Positions 1 through 10,873 are shown, counted from the stretch's first letter. The stretch: DNA of 64,000 bases from Kosakonia oryziphila (GCF_900094795.1 NZ_FMBC01000001.1:124001-188000), one strand, 5' to 3'. Notes: generated by a model from the sequence alone, not told the origin. A program made the numbers and translations.

Positions 1-1072
1 TCTGGGTCGCGTAACCATCGGTACTGGAACCGTAGTTTGATGTGAAATCATTAAAGTAGTAAGGATCGCTGACTTTGGTGTAGTTGGCATTAAAACGCCA
101 CACCTGATCCATTACACCAGAGTGCTGCCAATAGAATAACCAGCGGTGGCGGTTGCTCTCCGCCGGATACTCATTTGAGTAGACGTTGTCAGATGGCAGA
201 TAGTCAAATTCAACCAGCCCACTCCCGGCCTGCGTCAGATAGCGAAATTCGTTTTGCCACTGAATATTGCCACGTTTATGGATGTAGTGCGGCGTGATGG
301 TCGCATCCATATTTGGCGCAATGTTCCAGTAGTACGGCAGGTAAAACTCAAAGTAGTTACTGGTGCTGTACTTGGCATTCGGGATCAAGAAACCGGAACG
401 GCGTTTGTCACCGATCGGCAACTGCAAGTACGGGCTATAGAACACCGGCACGGGGCCGAGTTTAAAGCGCGCATTCCAGATCTCCGCAACCTGCTCCTGG
501 CGATCCTGAATCACTTCGCTACCCACGACGCTCCAGGTGTCAGAACCCGGCAAGCAGGAGGTAAAGGAGCCGTTATCCAGAATCGTATAGCGGTTTTGCC
601 CGCGCTGTTTCATCAGGTCGGCGGTGCCACGCCCCTGGCGACCCACCATCTGGTAATCGCCCTGCCAGACGTTGGTGTCTTTGGTATTCAGGTTTGACCA
701 GGCTTTAGGACCTTTCAGGATGACCTGGTTATCGTCATAGTGCACATTACCCAGTGCATCCACTGTGCGTACCGGCTCTGTCTGGCCTTCCGGCTGCAAC
801 TGGTGAAGCTGAACTTCATCGGCCTGTAAGCGGCTATTACCCTGATTGATATCTACATTGCCGGTAAACACGGCGTCGTCAGGATAATTACCTTTGGCGT
901 GATCGGCATTAATCGTCACCGGCAGGTTATTGGTATCACCTTGTACCAGCGGGCGGTTGTAGCTGGGGATACCAAGCATACACTGCGAGGCAAGATCGGC
1001 TGCCATTCCCTGCTGACTATAAAGGGCGGAGCCAATCATGGTGGCCAGGAGGGTGGGGATACGTTTTTTCAT
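1..1072 (-). CDS. lptD: LptD, LPS-assembly outer-membrane protein (N-terminal part, cut by window start)
   Basis: This is the large beta-barrel component of the outer-membrane LptDE translocon, which inserts lipopolysaccharide into the outer leaflet. About 357 N-terminal residues are present; the family is usually near 784, so the rest of the barrel lies outside the window. The start at the complement of 1070-1072 gives MKKRIPTLL, a basic then hydrophobic signal peptide ending near residue 24 (QQGMA then ADLASQC). Cys31 and the Cys in TSCLPGSD (about residue 173) are the N-terminal partners of the inter-domain disulfides known for E. coli LptD. The N-terminal jellyroll (OstA-type) domain is followed by the first barrel strands. 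It is divergent from djlA. In E. coli lptD heads an operon with surA and pdxA, not visible here. Confidence 0.97.
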   Translation of the reverse strand, partial: MKKRIPTLLATMIGSALYSQQGMAADLASQCMLGIPSYNRPLVQGDTNNLPVTINADHAKGNYPDDAVFTGNVDINQGNSRLQADEVQLHQLQPEGQTEPVRTVDALGNVHYDDNQVILKGPKAWSNLNTKDTNVWQGDYQMVGRQGRGTADLMKQRGQNRYTILDNGSFTSCLPGSDTWSVVGSEVIQDRQEQVAEIWNARFKLGPVPVFYSPYLQLPIGDKRRSGFLIPNAKYSTSNYFEFYLPYYWNIAPNMDATITPHYIHKRGNIQWQNEFRYLTQAGSGLVEFDYLPSDNVYSNEYPAESNRHRWLFYWQHSGVMDQVWRFNANYTKVSDPYYFNDFTSNYGSSTDGYATQ

Positions 1073-1268
1073 ACGTTGTATTTGTTGTTCCGTCATCTGT
1101 GGCTTTACGCTGGCAAACGGTCTGAGACTAACTTACTCGCCTTTGCAACGCTAGTTTTAATCCTGCCCGCGTTCGAGCCAGGGAGAGAAGACTGCGCCTG
1201 TGCATGGCATAGAATGACGGGTATGATAAAGCAAATTTTAGCCGACGGCATGACGATTTGGGGAGTAT

Positions 1269-2093
1269 ATGCAGTATTGGGGAAAAGTGGTTGGTGTGGT
1301 CGTCGCTCTTTTCATGGGCGGCGGCTTTTGGGGCGCGGTTCTGGGGCTGATTATCGGTCATATGTTTGATAAGGCGCGCAGCCGTAAAATGGCCTGGTTT
1401 GCTAACCAGCGTGAACGTCAGTCGCTGTTCTTCGCCACCACCTTTGAGGTGATGGGGCATCTGACCAAATCGAAAGGCCGTGTCACCGAAGCTGATATCC
1501 AGATCGCCAGCCTTTTTATGGATCGTATGAATCTGCATGGCGAGTCGCGTACGGCGGCACAACGCGCGTTTCGCGACGGTAAAGCAGATAATTACCCGCT
1601 TCGCGACAAGATGCGTCAGTTCCGCAGCGTCTGTTTTGGCCGCTTCGATTTGATTCGGATGTTTCTGGAAATTCAAATTCAGGCCGCCTTTGCCGATGGA
1701 TCCCTGCACCCCAGCGAACGCGAAGTGTTGTACGTGATTGCTGAGGAGCTGGGCATCTCGCGCCTGCAATTCGATCAGTTCCTGCGCATGATGCAAGGCG
1801 GTGCACAGTTTGGCGGCGGTTACCATTATCAACAGCAGGCAGGCGGTAACGGCGGCTGGCAGCAGGCGCAGCGTGGCCCGACGCTGGAAGATGCCTGTAA
1901 TGTGCTGGGCGTTAAACCGACAGACGATGCGACAACCATCAAGCGCGCTTATCGTAAATTGATGGGCGAGCACCATCCGGACAAGCTGGTGGCAAAAGGT
2001 TTGCCGCCGGAGATGATGGAGATGGCAAAACAAAAAGCGCAGGAAATTCAGAAAGCTTACGAGCTGATTCGCGAGCAGAAGGGTTTTCGCTAA
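1269..2093 (+). CDS. djlA: DjlA, membrane-anchored DnaJ-like co-chaperone
   Basis: A 274-residue inner-membrane co-chaperone that stimulates DnaK from the cytoplasmic face and, when overproduced in E. coli, induces the Rcs response. The N-terminus is a single glycine-rich transmembrane segment (residues about 5-30, with GGGFWG and GLIIGHMF). A TerB-like helical domain follows (about 60-180), then a Gly/Gln-rich linker and a C-terminal J-domain (about 208-274) with the diagnostic HPD near residue 236. The ATG at 1269 is preceded by GGGGAG. K-12 DjlA is 271 residues as I recall it; the extra residues are in the linker. The gene converges on rluA across a shared hairpin. K-12 carries yabP and yabQ between djlA and rluA, but only 37 bp is present here. 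Confidence 0.97.
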   Translation: MQYWGKVVGVVVALFMGGGFWGAVLGLIIGHMFDKARSRKMAWFANQRERQSLFFATTFEVMGHLTKSKGRVTEADIQIASLFMDRMNLHGESRTAAQRAFRDGKADNYPLRDKMRQFRSVCFGRFDLIRMFLEIQIQAAFADGSLHPSEREVLYVIAEELGISRLQFDQFLRMMQGGAQFGGGYHYQQQAGGNGGWQQAQRGPTLEDACNVLGVKPTDDATTIKRAYRKLMGEHHPDKLVAKGLPPEMMEMAKQKAQEIQKAYELIREQKGFR

Positions 2094-2096
2094 GCG

Positions 2097-2131
2097 TAAT
2101 ACTCCCCCGACGCGCGGTCGGGGGAGTGTAT
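2097..2131. terminator. Bidirectional terminator between djlA and rluA
   Basis: A perfect 11-bp stem (ACTCCCCCGAC at 2101-2111 paired with 2117-2127, loop GCGCG) is flanked by A/T-rich bases on both sides. It sits between two convergent stop codons, so it probably ends both transcripts. Confidence 0.8.
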
Positions 2132-2790
2132 TAAAAATCTACCGGTGCTTTGAACGTCATGCTATTGCCGAATTCCGGATGGGTAATCGTCAGTGTTTCT
2201 GCATGCAACTGTAAACGAGGCGCCAGCGCCAGCGCTTGCGGCGGCGCATAAAAGCGGTCGCCGAGAATCGGGTGACCAATGGCCAGCATATGGACTCGCA
2301 ATTGATGCGAGCGACCCGTGATCGGCTTTAGCCGTACGCGGGCGTTGCCATCGTCGTCCAGCGACAACACCTCATACTCAGTCTGTGCCGCTTTGCCGGT
2401 TTCGTAACACACTTTCTGCTTCGGGCGATTCGGCCAGTCGCAAATCAGCGGTAAATCCACCAATCCTTCCGCTTTCTCCGGGTGGCCCCAGATGCGCGCC
2501 AGATACTGCTTTTTCGGCTCGCGCTCGCGGAACTGACGCTTTAGTTCACGTTCGGCATTTTTGGTCAGAGCCACCACAATCACGCCGCTGGTGGCCATAT
2601 CCAGACGATGCACGGATTCAGCCTGCGGAAAGTCGCGTTGAATACGCGTCATCACACTGTCTTTGTGCTCATCAAGACGACCCGGAACCGACAACAAGCC
2701 GCTGGGCTTGTTGACGACCATAATATGCTGATCCTGATAGAGAATAACCAGCCAGGGATCCTGCGGCGGATTGTAAGGCTCCATCACCAT
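2131..2790 (-). CDS. rluA: RluA, dual-specificity rRNA/tRNA pseudouridine synthase
   Basis: A 219-residue pseudouridine synthase of the RluA/RsuA superfamily, the same length as E. coli RluA, which modifies U746 of 23S rRNA and U32 of several tRNAs. The catalytic motif HRLDMATSG (catalytic Asp at about residue 64) is intact, as are the downstream motifs KQYLARIWG and GRSHQLRVH that shape the active site. The start MVMEPYNPP aligns with the E. coli start. The gene lies 11 bp downstream of rapA on the same strand and is probably co-transcribed with it; a strong hairpin follows the stop. Nothing unusual is seen in the catalytic core. Confidence 0.96.
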   Translation of the reverse strand: MVMEPYNPPQDPWLVILYQDQHIMVVNKPSGLLSVPGRLDEHKDSVMTRIQRDFPQAESVHRLDMATSGVIVVALTKNAERELKRQFREREPKKQYLARIWGHPEKAEGLVDLPLICDWPNRPKQKVCYETGKAAQTEYEVLSLDDDGNARVRLKPITGRSHQLRVHMLAIGHPILGDRFYAPPQALALAPRLQLHAETLTITHPEFGNSMTFKAPVDF

Positions 2791-2801
2791 AAACAGCTCC
2801 G

Positions 2802-5708
2802 TTATTGATGTGTCACAACGATCAGACGCAGCGCGTCCAGTCGCCAGCCCGCCTGATCCAGGCTTTCCAGCACTTGCTGGCGATTACTTTCAATAGCGGC
2901 CAGTTCATCGTCACGAATGTTCGGGTTAACCGCACGTAGCGCTTCCAGACGCGACAGTTCAGCAGAGAGTTTCTCGTCTGCTTCGCTGCGGGCGGCATCA
3001 ATCAGCGTACGCGCTGCGCGCTCAACCTGCATTTCACCTTTTTGCAGGATGTTGTGTACATCCTGATGCACCGCATTTACCAGCTTACTGCCAGTATGGC
3101 GGTTCACGGCGCTGAGCTGACGGTTGAAACTCTCAAACTCAACCTGTCCGGCCAGGTTGGTGCCATTTTTATCCACCAGCAGGCGGATCGGCGTTGGCGG
3201 CAGGAAGCGGTTAAGCTGTAGCTGTTTCGGCGCCTGCGCTTCTACGACATAGATCAACTCCAGCAACAGCGTACCGACCGGCAGCGCTTTGTTTTTCAGC
3301 AGCGAAATGGTACTGCTGCCAGTGTCGCCGGAGAGGATCAGATCCAGACCGTTGCGGATCAGCGGATGTTCCCACGTGATGAACTGTGCATCCTCGCGGG
3401 AGAGCGCGACATCGCGATCGAAAGTGATGGTGCAACCATCTTCCGGCAGGCCAGGGAAATCCGGCACCAGCATATGATCGGATGGCGTCAGGACGATCAT
3501 GTTTTCGCCGCGATCATCCTGGTTAATACCGACAATATCAAACAGGTTCATGGCGAAGGTGATAAGCGCGGTGTCATCATCTTGCTCTGCAATACTTTCT
3601 GCCAGGGCTTGCGCTTTTTCGCCACCGTTAGAGTGGATCTCCAGCAGACGGTCACGCCCTTGTTCCAGCTGCGCTTTCAGTACGTCATGCTGCTCTCGGC
3701 AGGATTTGATCAATTGCTCAAACCCGTCGATGTTTTCCGGCGCGGCCAAATAGTTAATCAGCTCTCCGTGGACGCTGTCGTAAATCGTGCGGCCGGTCGG
3801 GCAGGTATGTTCAAAGGCATCCAACCCTTCGTGATACCAGCGAACCAGTACGGACTGCGCGGTTTTCTCCAGATACGGCACATGGATCTGAATATCATGC
3901 GCCTGGCCGATACGATCCAGACGACCGATACGCTGCTCCAGCAGATCCGGGTTAAACGGCAGATCGAACATCACCAGATGGCTGGCGAACTGGAAGTTAC
4001 GGCCTTCAGAGCCGATCTCCGAGCACAGCAGTACCTGCGCACCGCTGTCTTCTTCGCCAAACCACGCGGCTGCACGGTCGCGTTCGATAATCGACATGCC
4101 TTCATGGAACACTGCCGCGCGAATACCTTCGCGTTCGCGCAGAACCTGTTCCAGTTGCAGTGCGGTCGCCGCTTTGGCGCAGATCACCAGTACTTTCTGG
4201 GAGCGATGGCTGGTCAGATGGCCCATTAACCACTCTACGCGAGGGTCGAAGTTCCACCAGGTGCCGCTATCGCCTTCGAATTCCTGATAAATCTGTTCTG
4301 GATAGAGCATGTCGCGGGCGCGTTCTTCCAGACTCTTGCGCGCACCCATAATGCCGGAAACTTTAATGGCGGTTTGATACTGCGCCGGCAGCGGCAATTT
4401 AACCGTATGCAGTTCGCGTTTCGGGAAGCCTTTCACACCGTTGCGGGTGTTACGGAACAGCACGCGGCTGGTGCCGTGTCTGTCCATCAGCATAGTGATC
4501 AGTTCTTGGCGCGCAGCGGCTGCACCGTCGCGGTCGCTGTTGGCGGTTTGCAGCAGCGGCTCGATATCCTGCTCGCCCACCAGATCGCTCAGCGTATTCA
4601 GATCGTCATTACTAAGCCGTTCGCCTGCCAGCAGTAGCGCCACTGCATCGGCGACAGGGCGATAGTTTTTCTGCTCTTCGACAAACTGGGCGAAGTCATG
4701 GAAACGGTTTGGATCAAGCAGGCGCAGACGGGCAAAGTGGCTCTCCATGCCCAACTGTTCCGGTGTGGCGGTCAGCAGTAAAATGCCCGGTACGCGTCCG
4801 GCCAGTTGTTCGATAGCCAGATATTCGCGGCTGGCTTCGTTTTCGCTCCACACCAGGTGATGCGCTTCGTCCACTACCAGCAGGTCCCACTCTGCATTGC
4901 AAAGATGCTCAAGACGCTGCTTGCTGCGGCGTACAAAATCGAGGGAGCAGATCACCAACTGTTCGGTCTCAAACGGGTTGTCTGCATCGTGTTGCGCTTC
5001 GGCATAGCGTTCATCGTCGAACAGGGAGAAGCGCAGATTGAAGCGACGCAGCATCTCCACCAGCCACTGGTGTTGCAGGGTCTCCGGCACCACAATCAGC
5101 ACACGTTCCGCTGCGCCAGAGAGCAGTTGTTGATGCAGGATCATCCCGGCTTCAATGGTTTTCCCGAGACCGACCTCATCCGCCAGCAGCACGCGTGGCG
5201 CATAGCGGCGACCCACATCGTGAGCGATGTGCAGTTGATGAGGGATCAGGTTAGTACGCTGGCCGCGCAGGCCGCTCCACGGCATACGGTATTGCGCGCT
5301 TTGATAGCTGCGGGCGCGAAAACGCAGCGCAAAACGGTCCATACGGTCAATCTGCCCGGCAAACAGGCGATCCTGTGGTTTGCTGAATACCAGTTTACTG
5401 TCGAGCAGCACTTCGCGCAGGATAACGTCGTTTTCCTGGGTATCCAGACGCGTTCCGGTGTAGGCAAGCAGTCCGTTTTCTTCTTTTACGTCTTCAATCG
5501 TTAACTGCCAGCCTTCATGGCTGGTCACCGTATCACCGGGGTTGAACATGACGCGGGTAACCGGGGAATCGCTACGGGCATAGAGGCGATTTTCTCCGGT
5601 GGCGGGGAAAAGGAGCGTAACCGTGCGTGCATCAATGGCAACAACTGTACCAAGTCCGAGTTCGCTTTCCGTGTCGCTAATCCAGCGTTGACCAAGTGTA
5701 AAGGGCAT
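2802..5708 (-). CDS. rapA: RapA, RNA polymerase-associated Swi2/Snf2 ATPase
   Basis: A 968-residue helicase-like ATPase, the exact length of E. coli RapA (HepA), which binds RNA polymerase and promotes its recycling. Order: N-terminal Tudor-like domains (1-110), RecA-like lobe 1 with Walker A in [12 protein letters not shown] (about 177-188) and the DEAHH box (about 280), the Swi2/Snf2-specific region, RecA-like lobe 2 with [11 protein letters not shown] and [11 protein letters not shown] (motifs V and VI, about 570-620), then spacer and C-terminal domains. It starts at the complement of 5706-5708 (MPFTLGQRW). The conserved motifs are intact. The 5' side holds a long hairpin-rich repeat separating it from polB on the same strand, so polB read-through would carry the repeat into the rapA leader. 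Confidence 0.98.
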   Translation of the reverse strand: MPFTLGQRWISDTESELGLGTVVAIDARTVTLLFPATGENRLYARSDSPVTRVMFNPGDTVTSHEGWQLTIEDVKEENGLLAYTGTRLDTQENDVILREVLLDSKLVFSKPQDRLFAGQIDRMDRFALRFRARSYQSAQYRMPWSGLRGQRTNLIPHQLHIAHDVGRRYAPRVLLADEVGLGKTIEAGMILHQQLLSGAAERVLIVVPETLQHQWLVEMLRRFNLRFSLFDDERYAEAQHDADNPFETEQLVICSLDFVRRSKQRLEHLCNAEWDLLVVDEAHHLVWSENEASREYLAIEQLAGRVPGILLLTATPEQLGMESHFARLRLLDPNRFHDFAQFVEEQKNYRPVADAVALLLAGERLSNDDLNTLSDLVGEQDIEPLLQTANSDRDGAAAARQELITMLMDRHGTSRVLFRNTRNGVKGFPKRELHTVKLPLPAQYQTAIKVSGIMGARKSLEERARDMLYPEQIYQEFEGDSGTWWNFDPRVEWLMGHLTSHRSQKVLVICAKAATALQLEQVLREREGIRAAVFHEGMSIIERDRAAAWFGEEDSGAQVLLCSEIGSEGRNFQFASHLVMFDLPFNPDLLEQRIGRLDRIGQAHDIQIHVPYLEKTAQSVLVRWYHEGLDAFEHTCPTGRTIYDSVHGELINYLAAPENIDGFEQLIKSCREQHDVLKAQLEQGRDRLLEIHSNGGEKAQALAESIAEQDDDTALITFAMNLFDIVGINQDDRGENMIVLTPSDHMLVPDFPGLPEDGCTITFDRDVALSREDAQFITWEHPLIRNGLDLILSGDTGSSTISLLKNKALPVGTLLLELIYVVEAQAPKQLQLNRFLPPTPIRLLVDKNGTNLAGQVEFESFNRQLSAVNRHTGSKLVNAVHQDVHNILQKGEMQVERAARTLIDAARSEADEKLSAELSRLEALRAVNPNIRDDELAAIESNRQQVLESLDQAGWRLDALRLIVVTHQ

Positions 5709-5832
5709 AAATGAACTCTATATCTCAAATTGCAGGCAATAGCTCGTCGCCGCCTGAAGGGAGGCGGGCGCGAACAGAATTGGGACCAGAAAAAGGAAGG
5801 GCGCTATGGTACTGGATGACGTTACATTCGTA

Positions 5833-6104
5833 TATACCCGTCATACTTCAAGTTGCATGTGTGTTGGCTTTCCTATTCGGCTCATCCCTGAGCCTTACCC
5901 CTTCGGGGCCGCTGCTTACCGCGTTCAAATCTGCTCCCGGCAGATTTGTCGCTCACCCCAGTCACTTACTTATGTAAGCTCCTGGGGATTACTGAGAGAC
6001 ATCCTGTCTCTCACCGGAGGCCAACCTTCGGTTGGGCAAATTCGTTCCCGACGAATTTGTCACTGCGTCGCCGTCTTCCTGCAACTCGCATTATTTAGGG
6101 TATA
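5833..6104 (-). repeat. Long modular RSA-type intergenic repeat, 272 bp, six extra hairpins
   Basis: The element lies in the 419-bp gap between polB and rapA. Ends are TATACCC and GGGTATA in inverted orientation. Read on the minus strand it begins CCCTAAATAATGCGAG and ends TTGAAGTATGACGGGTATA, the same ends as the short copy at 13790-13915 and as the RSA repeats I remember from E. coli K-12. Relative to the short copy it carries two inserted cassettes flanking the central hairpin (5956-5987). On the plus strand each cassette holds three hairpins in the same order. Left: 5879-5894 (loop TCCC), 5898-5908 (loop TTC), 5926-5948 (loop TCCCG). Right: 5994-6012 (loop TCC), 6021-6035 (loop TTC), 6037-6059 (loop TCCCG). 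Most stems differ in sequence between cassettes but remain fully paired. It begins 23 bp past the polB stop, in the sense of polB. Bases 5709-5832 hold no gene. Confidence 0.85.
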
Positions 6105-6127
6105 GCCTGATTAATGCAAATGCGCCA

Positions 6128-8485
6128 TTAAAACAGCCCCAGTTGCCCCGTAAGGAGTGTAGCAAAATCGTCGTCGATGAAAGGGAGAATTCCATCGGCG
6201 ACCGGCTGTAACTGTTTACTGAGATAGTGATCGTAATCGAGCGGCGAGCGCTGATAATCCACCGGCTCAGGGCCGCTGGTGGTCCAGACGTATTTAATGG
6301 TGCCGCGATTCTGATATTGTGCCGGGCGGCCGCGTTTTACGTTCTCTTCATCGGCCAGGCGGGCAGCGCGCACATGTGGCGGTACATTACGTTCATACTC
6401 GCCCAGCGCACGGCGAAGACGCTTACGGTAGACCAGTTGCTCATCCAGTTCGCCCGCCATCAGACTGGCGATCGTCTCCCGTACGTAATCCTGATACGGT
6501 TCGTTACGAAATACGCGCAGATAGAGCGTTTGCTGAAACTGCTGCGCCAGTGGCGTCCAGTCGGTGCGCACCGTTTCCAGCCCCTTAAACACCATGCGTT
6601 GGTTATCACCTTCCTGAATCAGCCCGGCGTAGCGTTTTTTACTGCCCTGTTCCGTGCCTCGAATGGTCGGCATCAGAAAACGGCAGAAGTGGGTTTCAAA
6701 CTCCAGCTCCAGCACGCTCTTCAGCCCCTCATTTTGTAAATGCGCCGCCCACCATGCGTTGACATGCTCCACCAGTGATTTACCGATGCGCGCCGCCTCT
6801 TCTTCGCTGTGCGCCCTCTTCAGCCAGACGAAGGTTGAATCGGTATCACCGTAAATGACATTAAAGCCCTGTTCTTCAATCAGCGCTTTGGTCTGGCGCA
6901 TGATTTGATGGCCGCGCATGGTGATTGATGACGCCAGTCGGGGATCGAAAAAGCGGCATGCGCTGGTGCCGAGCACGCCGTAAAAGGCGTTCATGATGAT
7001 CTTTAATGCCTGCGATAGCGGTTTATTACCCTGTCGTTTGGCATCATCGCGCCCGTTCCAGATTTGGCCGACAATCTCCGGCAGGCAATGTTTCTCACGG
7101 GAAAACCACGCACCAAGGAAGCCTTCGGTGCTGTACGCGGGTTCCGGCTGCGCCATGCCTTCCACCAGACCGACCGGATCGATGAGGAAGGTACGGATAA
7201 TCGAGGGATAAAGACTTTTGTAATCCAGCACCAGCACCGAATCGTAAAGCCCCGGACGAGAATCCATCACGTAGCCGCCAGGACTTGCCTGCGGAGGCAC
7301 ATCACCGAGATTCGGCGCCACGAAACCTGCGCGGTGCATGCGTGGAAAATAGAGATGACTAAAAGCGGCGACCGAACCACCGTGTCGGTCTACCGGCAAT
7401 CCGTTGACCGTGGCGCGCTCCAGCAGAAACGGCATAATCTCCGTTTTATGGAAGATGCGCGTCACCAGCTCGCAATCCTTCAGGTTATAGGTGGCGAGCG
7501 CTGGTTTATTTTCGGCGAACCGACGATCGATCTCGTCCATTCGATCCCACGGGTTGTCGATGGCTTTGCCTTCGCCGAGTAGCTCCTGCGATACCGCTTC
7601 CAGTGAAAAAGAGGAGAAATTCCAGAAAGCGGACTTCAGCGCTTCAATGCCGTCGATAATCAGCCGACCGGTGGCCTGTGCGAAGAAGACGCCGTTTTTA
7701 AAACCGTGTTCGCGCCACTCCAGCTCGCTACCGCGCCGTCCAAGGCTGAGCGGCACACGGTAACGCTCGGCGCTTTTTTGCAGTACGCGCAGATCGAACT
7801 GCACCACGTTCCAGCCGATGATGACATCCGGGTCGTGAGTGGCGAACCAGGCGTTGAGTTTTTCCAGCAGTTGTGGGCGGCTGGCGACATACTCCAGCTC
7901 AAAATCCAGCCCCTGTGCGCTGCCGTTTTCCGGCCCCAGCATATAGACCGTACGCTGTCCGCAGCCTTCCAGACCGATACAGTAAAGCTCGCCGTGGCGG
8001 CTGGTTTCGATATCCAGCGACACCCATTTCAGCGGCGGACGATAGTGGGGATTGGGTTTGAGGCGTGCATTGATCAGCGCGTCGCCCTGCGGTTCGCCAT
8101 CTACCCATACCGGCGCGGTGATAAAGCGCTCCATCAGAAAGCGCTCCGGCGGGCGAACATCGGCTTCGTAGAGTGTTACGCCGCCTTCGCGCAACAGCTT
8201 TTCCAGGCGCAGCAACTGGCGATGAGCGCGGCAATAGAGGCCGAACACAGGCTGGCGGTGGAAATCGCACAGTTCGAGTGGTGTGAGCCGCCACTGTTTT
8301 TCATTGCTTAACAGGCGGCGGGCCATTTCCACCTGTGCAGCGGGGATAAAGGCCACCGACTCCTGCGGCGGCAGCACAACGCGCAGCGGGCCGTTATCTG
8401 TCGCCAGCCAGAATTCCACCTCGGTGCCGCCAGGGGTATCCCGCCAGTGCCGGGTTAATAAAAAGCCTTCTTGCGCCTGCGCCAC
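6128..8485 (-). CDS. polB: PolB, DNA polymerase II (SOS-induced family B polymerase)
   Basis: A 785-residue family B DNA polymerase with proofreading, corresponding to E. coli Pol II (783 residues), used in lesion bypass and replication restart. The 3'-5' exonuclease comes first, with Exo I in [11 protein letters not shown] (about 152-162), Exo II in [11 protein letters not shown] and Exo III in YNLKDCELV. The polymerase domain carries motif A ([11 protein letters not shown]), motif B ([12 protein letters not shown]) and motif C (YGDTDST). The C-terminus QLGLF is the canonical beta-clamp-binding peptide. It starts at [10 protein letters not shown] and ends 23 bp before a structured repeat. 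A LexA-type box lies 56 bp upstream, matching its SOS regulation in E. coli (dinA). Confidence 0.98.
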   Translation of the reverse strand: MAQAQEGFLLTRHWRDTPGGTEVEFWLATDNGPLRVVLPPQESVAFIPAAQVEMARRLLSNEKQWRLTPLELCDFHRQPVFGLYCRAHRQLLRLEKLLREGGVTLYEADVRPPERFLMERFITAPVWVDGEPQGDALINARLKPNPHYRPPLKWVSLDIETSRHGELYCIGLEGCGQRTVYMLGPENGSAQGLDFELEYVASRPQLLEKLNAWFATHDPDVIIGWNVVQFDLRVLQKSAERYRVPLSLGRRGSELEWREHGFKNGVFFAQATGRLIIDGIEALKSAFWNFSSFSLEAVSQELLGEGKAIDNPWDRMDEIDRRFAENKPALATYNLKDCELVTRIFHKTEIMPFLLERATVNGLPVDRHGGSVAAFSHLYFPRMHRAGFVAPNLGDVPPQASPGGYVMDSRPGLYDSVLVLDYKSLYPSIIRTFLIDPVGLVEGMAQPEPAYSTEGFLGAWFSREKHCLPEIVGQIWNGRDDAKRQGNKPLSQALKIIMNAFYGVLGTSACRFFDPRLASSITMRGHQIMRQTKALIEEQGFNVIYGDTDSTFVWLKRAHSEEEAARIGKSLVEHVNAWWAAHLQNEGLKSVLELEFETHFCRFLMPTIRGTEQGSKKRYAGLIQEGDNQRMVFKGLETVRTDWTPLAQQFQQTLYLRVFRNEPYQDYVRETIASLMAGELDEQLVYRKRLRRALGEYERNVPPHVRAARLADEENVKRGRPAQYQNRGTIKYVWTTSGPEPVDYQRSPLDYDHYLSKQLQPVADGILPFIDDDFATLLTGQLGLF

Positions 8486-8540
8486 AGCGTTCTCTCATAA
8501 AATAAAACCAGGTGAGATTATAGCCTGGCTTACACAGTTA

Positions 8541-8560
8541 TGCTGTGGTTTTATACAGTT
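8541..8560. promoter_or_regulatory. LexA (SOS) box upstream of polB
   Basis: The core CTG-N10-CAG (8543-8558, ctgtggttttatacag) fits the LexA operator pattern and lies in the 80-bp gap between araD and polB. The position agrees with the known SOS control of polB (dinA). The box also lies just past the araD stop, so it does not bear on araBAD. Confidence 0.75.
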
Positions 8561-8565
8561 ATTGG

Positions 8566-9261
8566 CTATTGTCCGTAGTAAGCTTTGGCGCCGTGTTTAC
8601 GCAGGTAGTGTTTATCCAGCAGCGTTTGCTGCATGGCAGGCAGACGCGGGTCGAGCTGGCGACAGAAGATGCCCATATAAGCCACTTCTTCCAGCACAAT
8701 CGCGTTGTGTACCGCGTCATCGGCGCTTTTTCCCCAGGCGAAAGGCCCGTGAGAATGCACCAGCACGCCGGGCATTTGGGTGGAATCGATACCCTGTTTT
8801 TCAAAGGTTTCGACAATTACATTGCCGGTTTCCCACTCGTATTCCCCGTTGATTTCGTCATCGCTCATCTTACGGGTGCAGGGGATCTCGCCGTAAAAAT
8901 AGTCCGCATGCGTGGTGCCGATTGCCGGAATCGGCTGGCCGGCCTGCGCCCAGATGGTGGCATGGCGGGAATGGGTATGCACGATGCCGCCAACGCCAGG
9001 AAAAGCCTGGTACAACAGGCGGTGCGTTGGGGTATCCGACGATGGTTTTTTGTTGCCTTCAACCACTTCTCCGGTAGTGATATTGACGACCACCATATCG
9101 TCGGCGGTCATTACGCTGTAATCAACGCCAGAAGGTTTGATCACCAGCACGTCTCGTGCGCGATCAACCGCACTGACATTGCCCCAGGTCAGCGTCACCA
9201 GATTGTGTTTCGGCAGCGCCAGGTTGGCTTCCAGCACCTGACGTTTAAGATCTTCGAGCAT
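8566..9261 (-). CDS. araD: AraD, L-ribulose-5-phosphate 4-epimerase
   Basis: A 231-residue zinc-dependent class II aldolase-family enzyme that converts L-ribulose 5-phosphate to D-xylulose 5-phosphate, the last dedicated step of arabinose use. The zinc-binding histidines are in [11 protein letters not shown] (about 94-104) and [10 protein letters not shown] (about 169-178); phosphate-binding motifs GNVS and KPSG are near residues 28 and 44. The start MLEDLKRQV is preceded by AGGAGAAAG. It is third in araBAD, separated from araA by a REP (BIME) element that probably sets relative expression. Length and motifs agree with E. coli AraD. Confidence 0.97.
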   Translation of the reverse strand: MLEDLKRQVLEANLALPKHNLVTLTWGNVSAVDRARDVLVIKPSGVDYSVMTADDMVVVNITTGEVVEGNKKPSSDTPTHRLLYQAFPGVGGIVHTHSRHATIWAQAGQPIPAIGTTHADYFYGEIPCTRKMSDDEINGEYEWETGNVIVETFEKQGIDSTQMPGVLVHSHGPFAWGKSADDAVHNAIVLEEVAYMGIFCRQLDPRLPAMQQTLLDKHYLRKHGAKAYYGQ

Positions 9262-9278
9262 TTCTTTCTCCTGCTATT

Positions 9279-9347
9279 GCCGGATGGTGCTAGCGTTTAT
9301 CCGGCCTACGGAAACCCACAGGCCGATAAACGAAGCGCCACCCGGCG
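9279..9347. repeat. REP/BIME element between araA and araD
   Basis: Two palindromic units in opposite orientation: GCCGGATGGTGCTAGCG..TATCCGGCCTAC (9280-9309) and GGCCGATAAACG..GCCACCCGGC (about 9321-9345). This is the usual Enterobacteriaceae BIME layout; a REP at this place is also known in E. coli. It can stabilise upstream mRNA. Confidence 0.85.
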
Positions 9348-9360
9348 CGAACATCTGCGC

Positions 9361-10863
9361 TTAGCGTTTTGAACCGTAATAGACTTCGTTCCAGCGCAGC
9401 GTATCTTTAAATGCCGACAGGCGGGTATCGTTGTCGATAACCGTCAGTTCGATGTCATGCAGTTCGCTGAACTGGCGCATGTCATCCAGCGTCAGAGCAT
9501 GGCTAAAGACAGTGTGGTGCGCGCCGCCCGCCAGGATCCAGGCTTCAGAAGCGGTCGGTAAATCCGGCTGTGCTTTCCACAGTGCATTCGCCACCGGCAG
9601 TTTCGGCAGATCGTGCGGGGTCTTGACCGCATCGATGCAGTTCACCAGCAGGCGGAAGCGATCGCCCAGGTCGATCAGGCTGGCATTGATCGCCGGTCCT
9701 GTTTTGGTCGAGAAAATCAACCGTGCCGGATCGGCTTTGCCGCCGATACCCAGGTATTGCACATCCAGCGTCGGTTTCTCATCAGTAGCGATAGACGGGC
9801 ACACTTCCAGCATGTGAGAACCAAGTACCAGGTCGTTGCCTTTCTCAAAGTGGTAGGTGTAATCCTCCATAAAGGAGGTGCCACCGCTTAAACCCCCGGA
9901 CATCACTTTCATGATGCGCAGCAGCGCGGCGGTCTTCCAGTCACCTTCACCAGCAAAGCCATATCCTTGCTGCATCAGACGCTGTACCGCCAGACCCGGC
10001 AGTTGTTTCAGGCCGTGCAGATCTTCGAAGGTGGTGGTAAAGGCATGGAAACCGCCTTCTTCAAGGAAGTGTTTTATCCCCAGTTCGATGCGCGCGGCAT
10101 CCAGCACGTTCTGCCGTTTGTCGCCGTGAACTTGTGCCGCAGGTGCCAGGCGGTAGCTGCTCTCGTACTCGTCCACCAACGCGTTGATATCACCATCGCT
10201 AACTGCGTTCACTACCTGCACCAGATCGCCAACACCCCAGGTGTTCACAGAGAAGCCAAACTTGATCTGTGCGGAGACTTTATCGCCGTCGGTCACCGCC
10301 ACTTCGCGCATGTTATCGCCAAAGCGCACCACTTTCAGATGGCGGGTATCCTGTTTTGAAACTGCCTGACGCATCCACGCGCCAATGCGCGCATGAGCAT
10401 GGCTATCCTGCCAGTGGCCGGTTACCACGCTGTGTTGCAGACGCATGCGTGCGCCGATAAAGCCGAACTCGCGGCCGCCGTGCGCAGTCTGGTTCAGGTT
10501 CATAAAGTCCATATCGATGCTGTCCCACGGCAGGGACGCGTTGAACTGGGTATGGAATTGCAGCAACGGCTTATTGAGGATGGTCAGGCCGTTAATCCAC
10601 ATTTTTGCCGGGGAGAAGGTATGCAGCCACACCACCATCCCGGCGCATTTGTCATCGTAGTTAGCGTCGCGGCAGATTGCGGTGATCTCATCCGGCGAGG
10701 TTCCCAGTGGCTTCAGCACCAACTTACAGGGCAATTTCGCTTCCGCATTAAGGGCGTTGACCACCTGCTCGGCATGCTTTGTCACCTGTTTCAGGGCTTC
10801 CGGGCCGTACAGGTGCTGGCTGCCAATAACGAACCACACTTCATAATTGTCAAAAATAGTCAT
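9361..10863 (-). CDS. araA: AraA, L-arabinose isomerase
   Basis: A 500-residue manganese-dependent isomerase converting L-arabinose to L-ribulose, the same length as E. coli AraA. It starts [20 protein letters not shown], typical of the family. Metal and substrate ligands expected at Glu306, Glu333, His350 and His450 fall in [32 protein letters not shown] and [10 protein letters not shown], all intact. It starts 10 bp after araB, as in E. coli, and shares its pBAD promoter. A BIME follows the stop. Confidence 0.98.
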   Translation of the reverse strand: MTIFDNYEVWFVIGSQHLYGPEALKQVTKHAEQVVNALNAEAKLPCKLVLKPLGTSPDEITAICRDANYDDKCAGMVVWLHTFSPAKMWINGLTILNKPLLQFHTQFNASLPWDSIDMDFMNLNQTAHGGREFGFIGARMRLQHSVVTGHWQDSHAHARIGAWMRQAVSKQDTRHLKVVRFGDNMREVAVTDGDKVSAQIKFGFSVNTWGVGDLVQVVNAVSDGDINALVDEYESSYRLAPAAQVHGDKRQNVLDAARIELGIKHFLEEGGFHAFTTTFEDLHGLKQLPGLAVQRLMQQGYGFAGEGDWKTAALLRIMKVMSGGLSGGTSFMEDYTYHFEKGNDLVLGSHMLEVCPSIATDEKPTLDVQYLGIGGKADPARLIFSTKTGPAINASLIDLGDRFRLLVNCIDAVKTPHDLPKLPVANALWKAQPDLPTASEAWILAGGAHHTVFSHALTLDDMRQFSELHDIELTVIDNDTRLSAFKDTLRWNEVYYGSKR

Positions 10864-10873
10864 GATCTTGTCC

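Noticed and set aside
1128-2033. A 301-codon open frame on the minus strand opposite djlA
   Set aside because: DjlA is clearly real and conserved; the opposite frame is Cys/His-rich without family features.
3366-4229. An 287-codon open frame on the plus strand inside rapA
   Set aside because: It is antisense to strongly conserved RapA motifs, has no ribosome-binding site or recognisable domain, and arises from high-GC codon bias.
5711-6105. Two short plus-strand open frames across the polB-rapA gap
   Set aside because: They are made of hairpin arms of the intergenic repeat and have no ribosome-binding site, so the repeat explains them.
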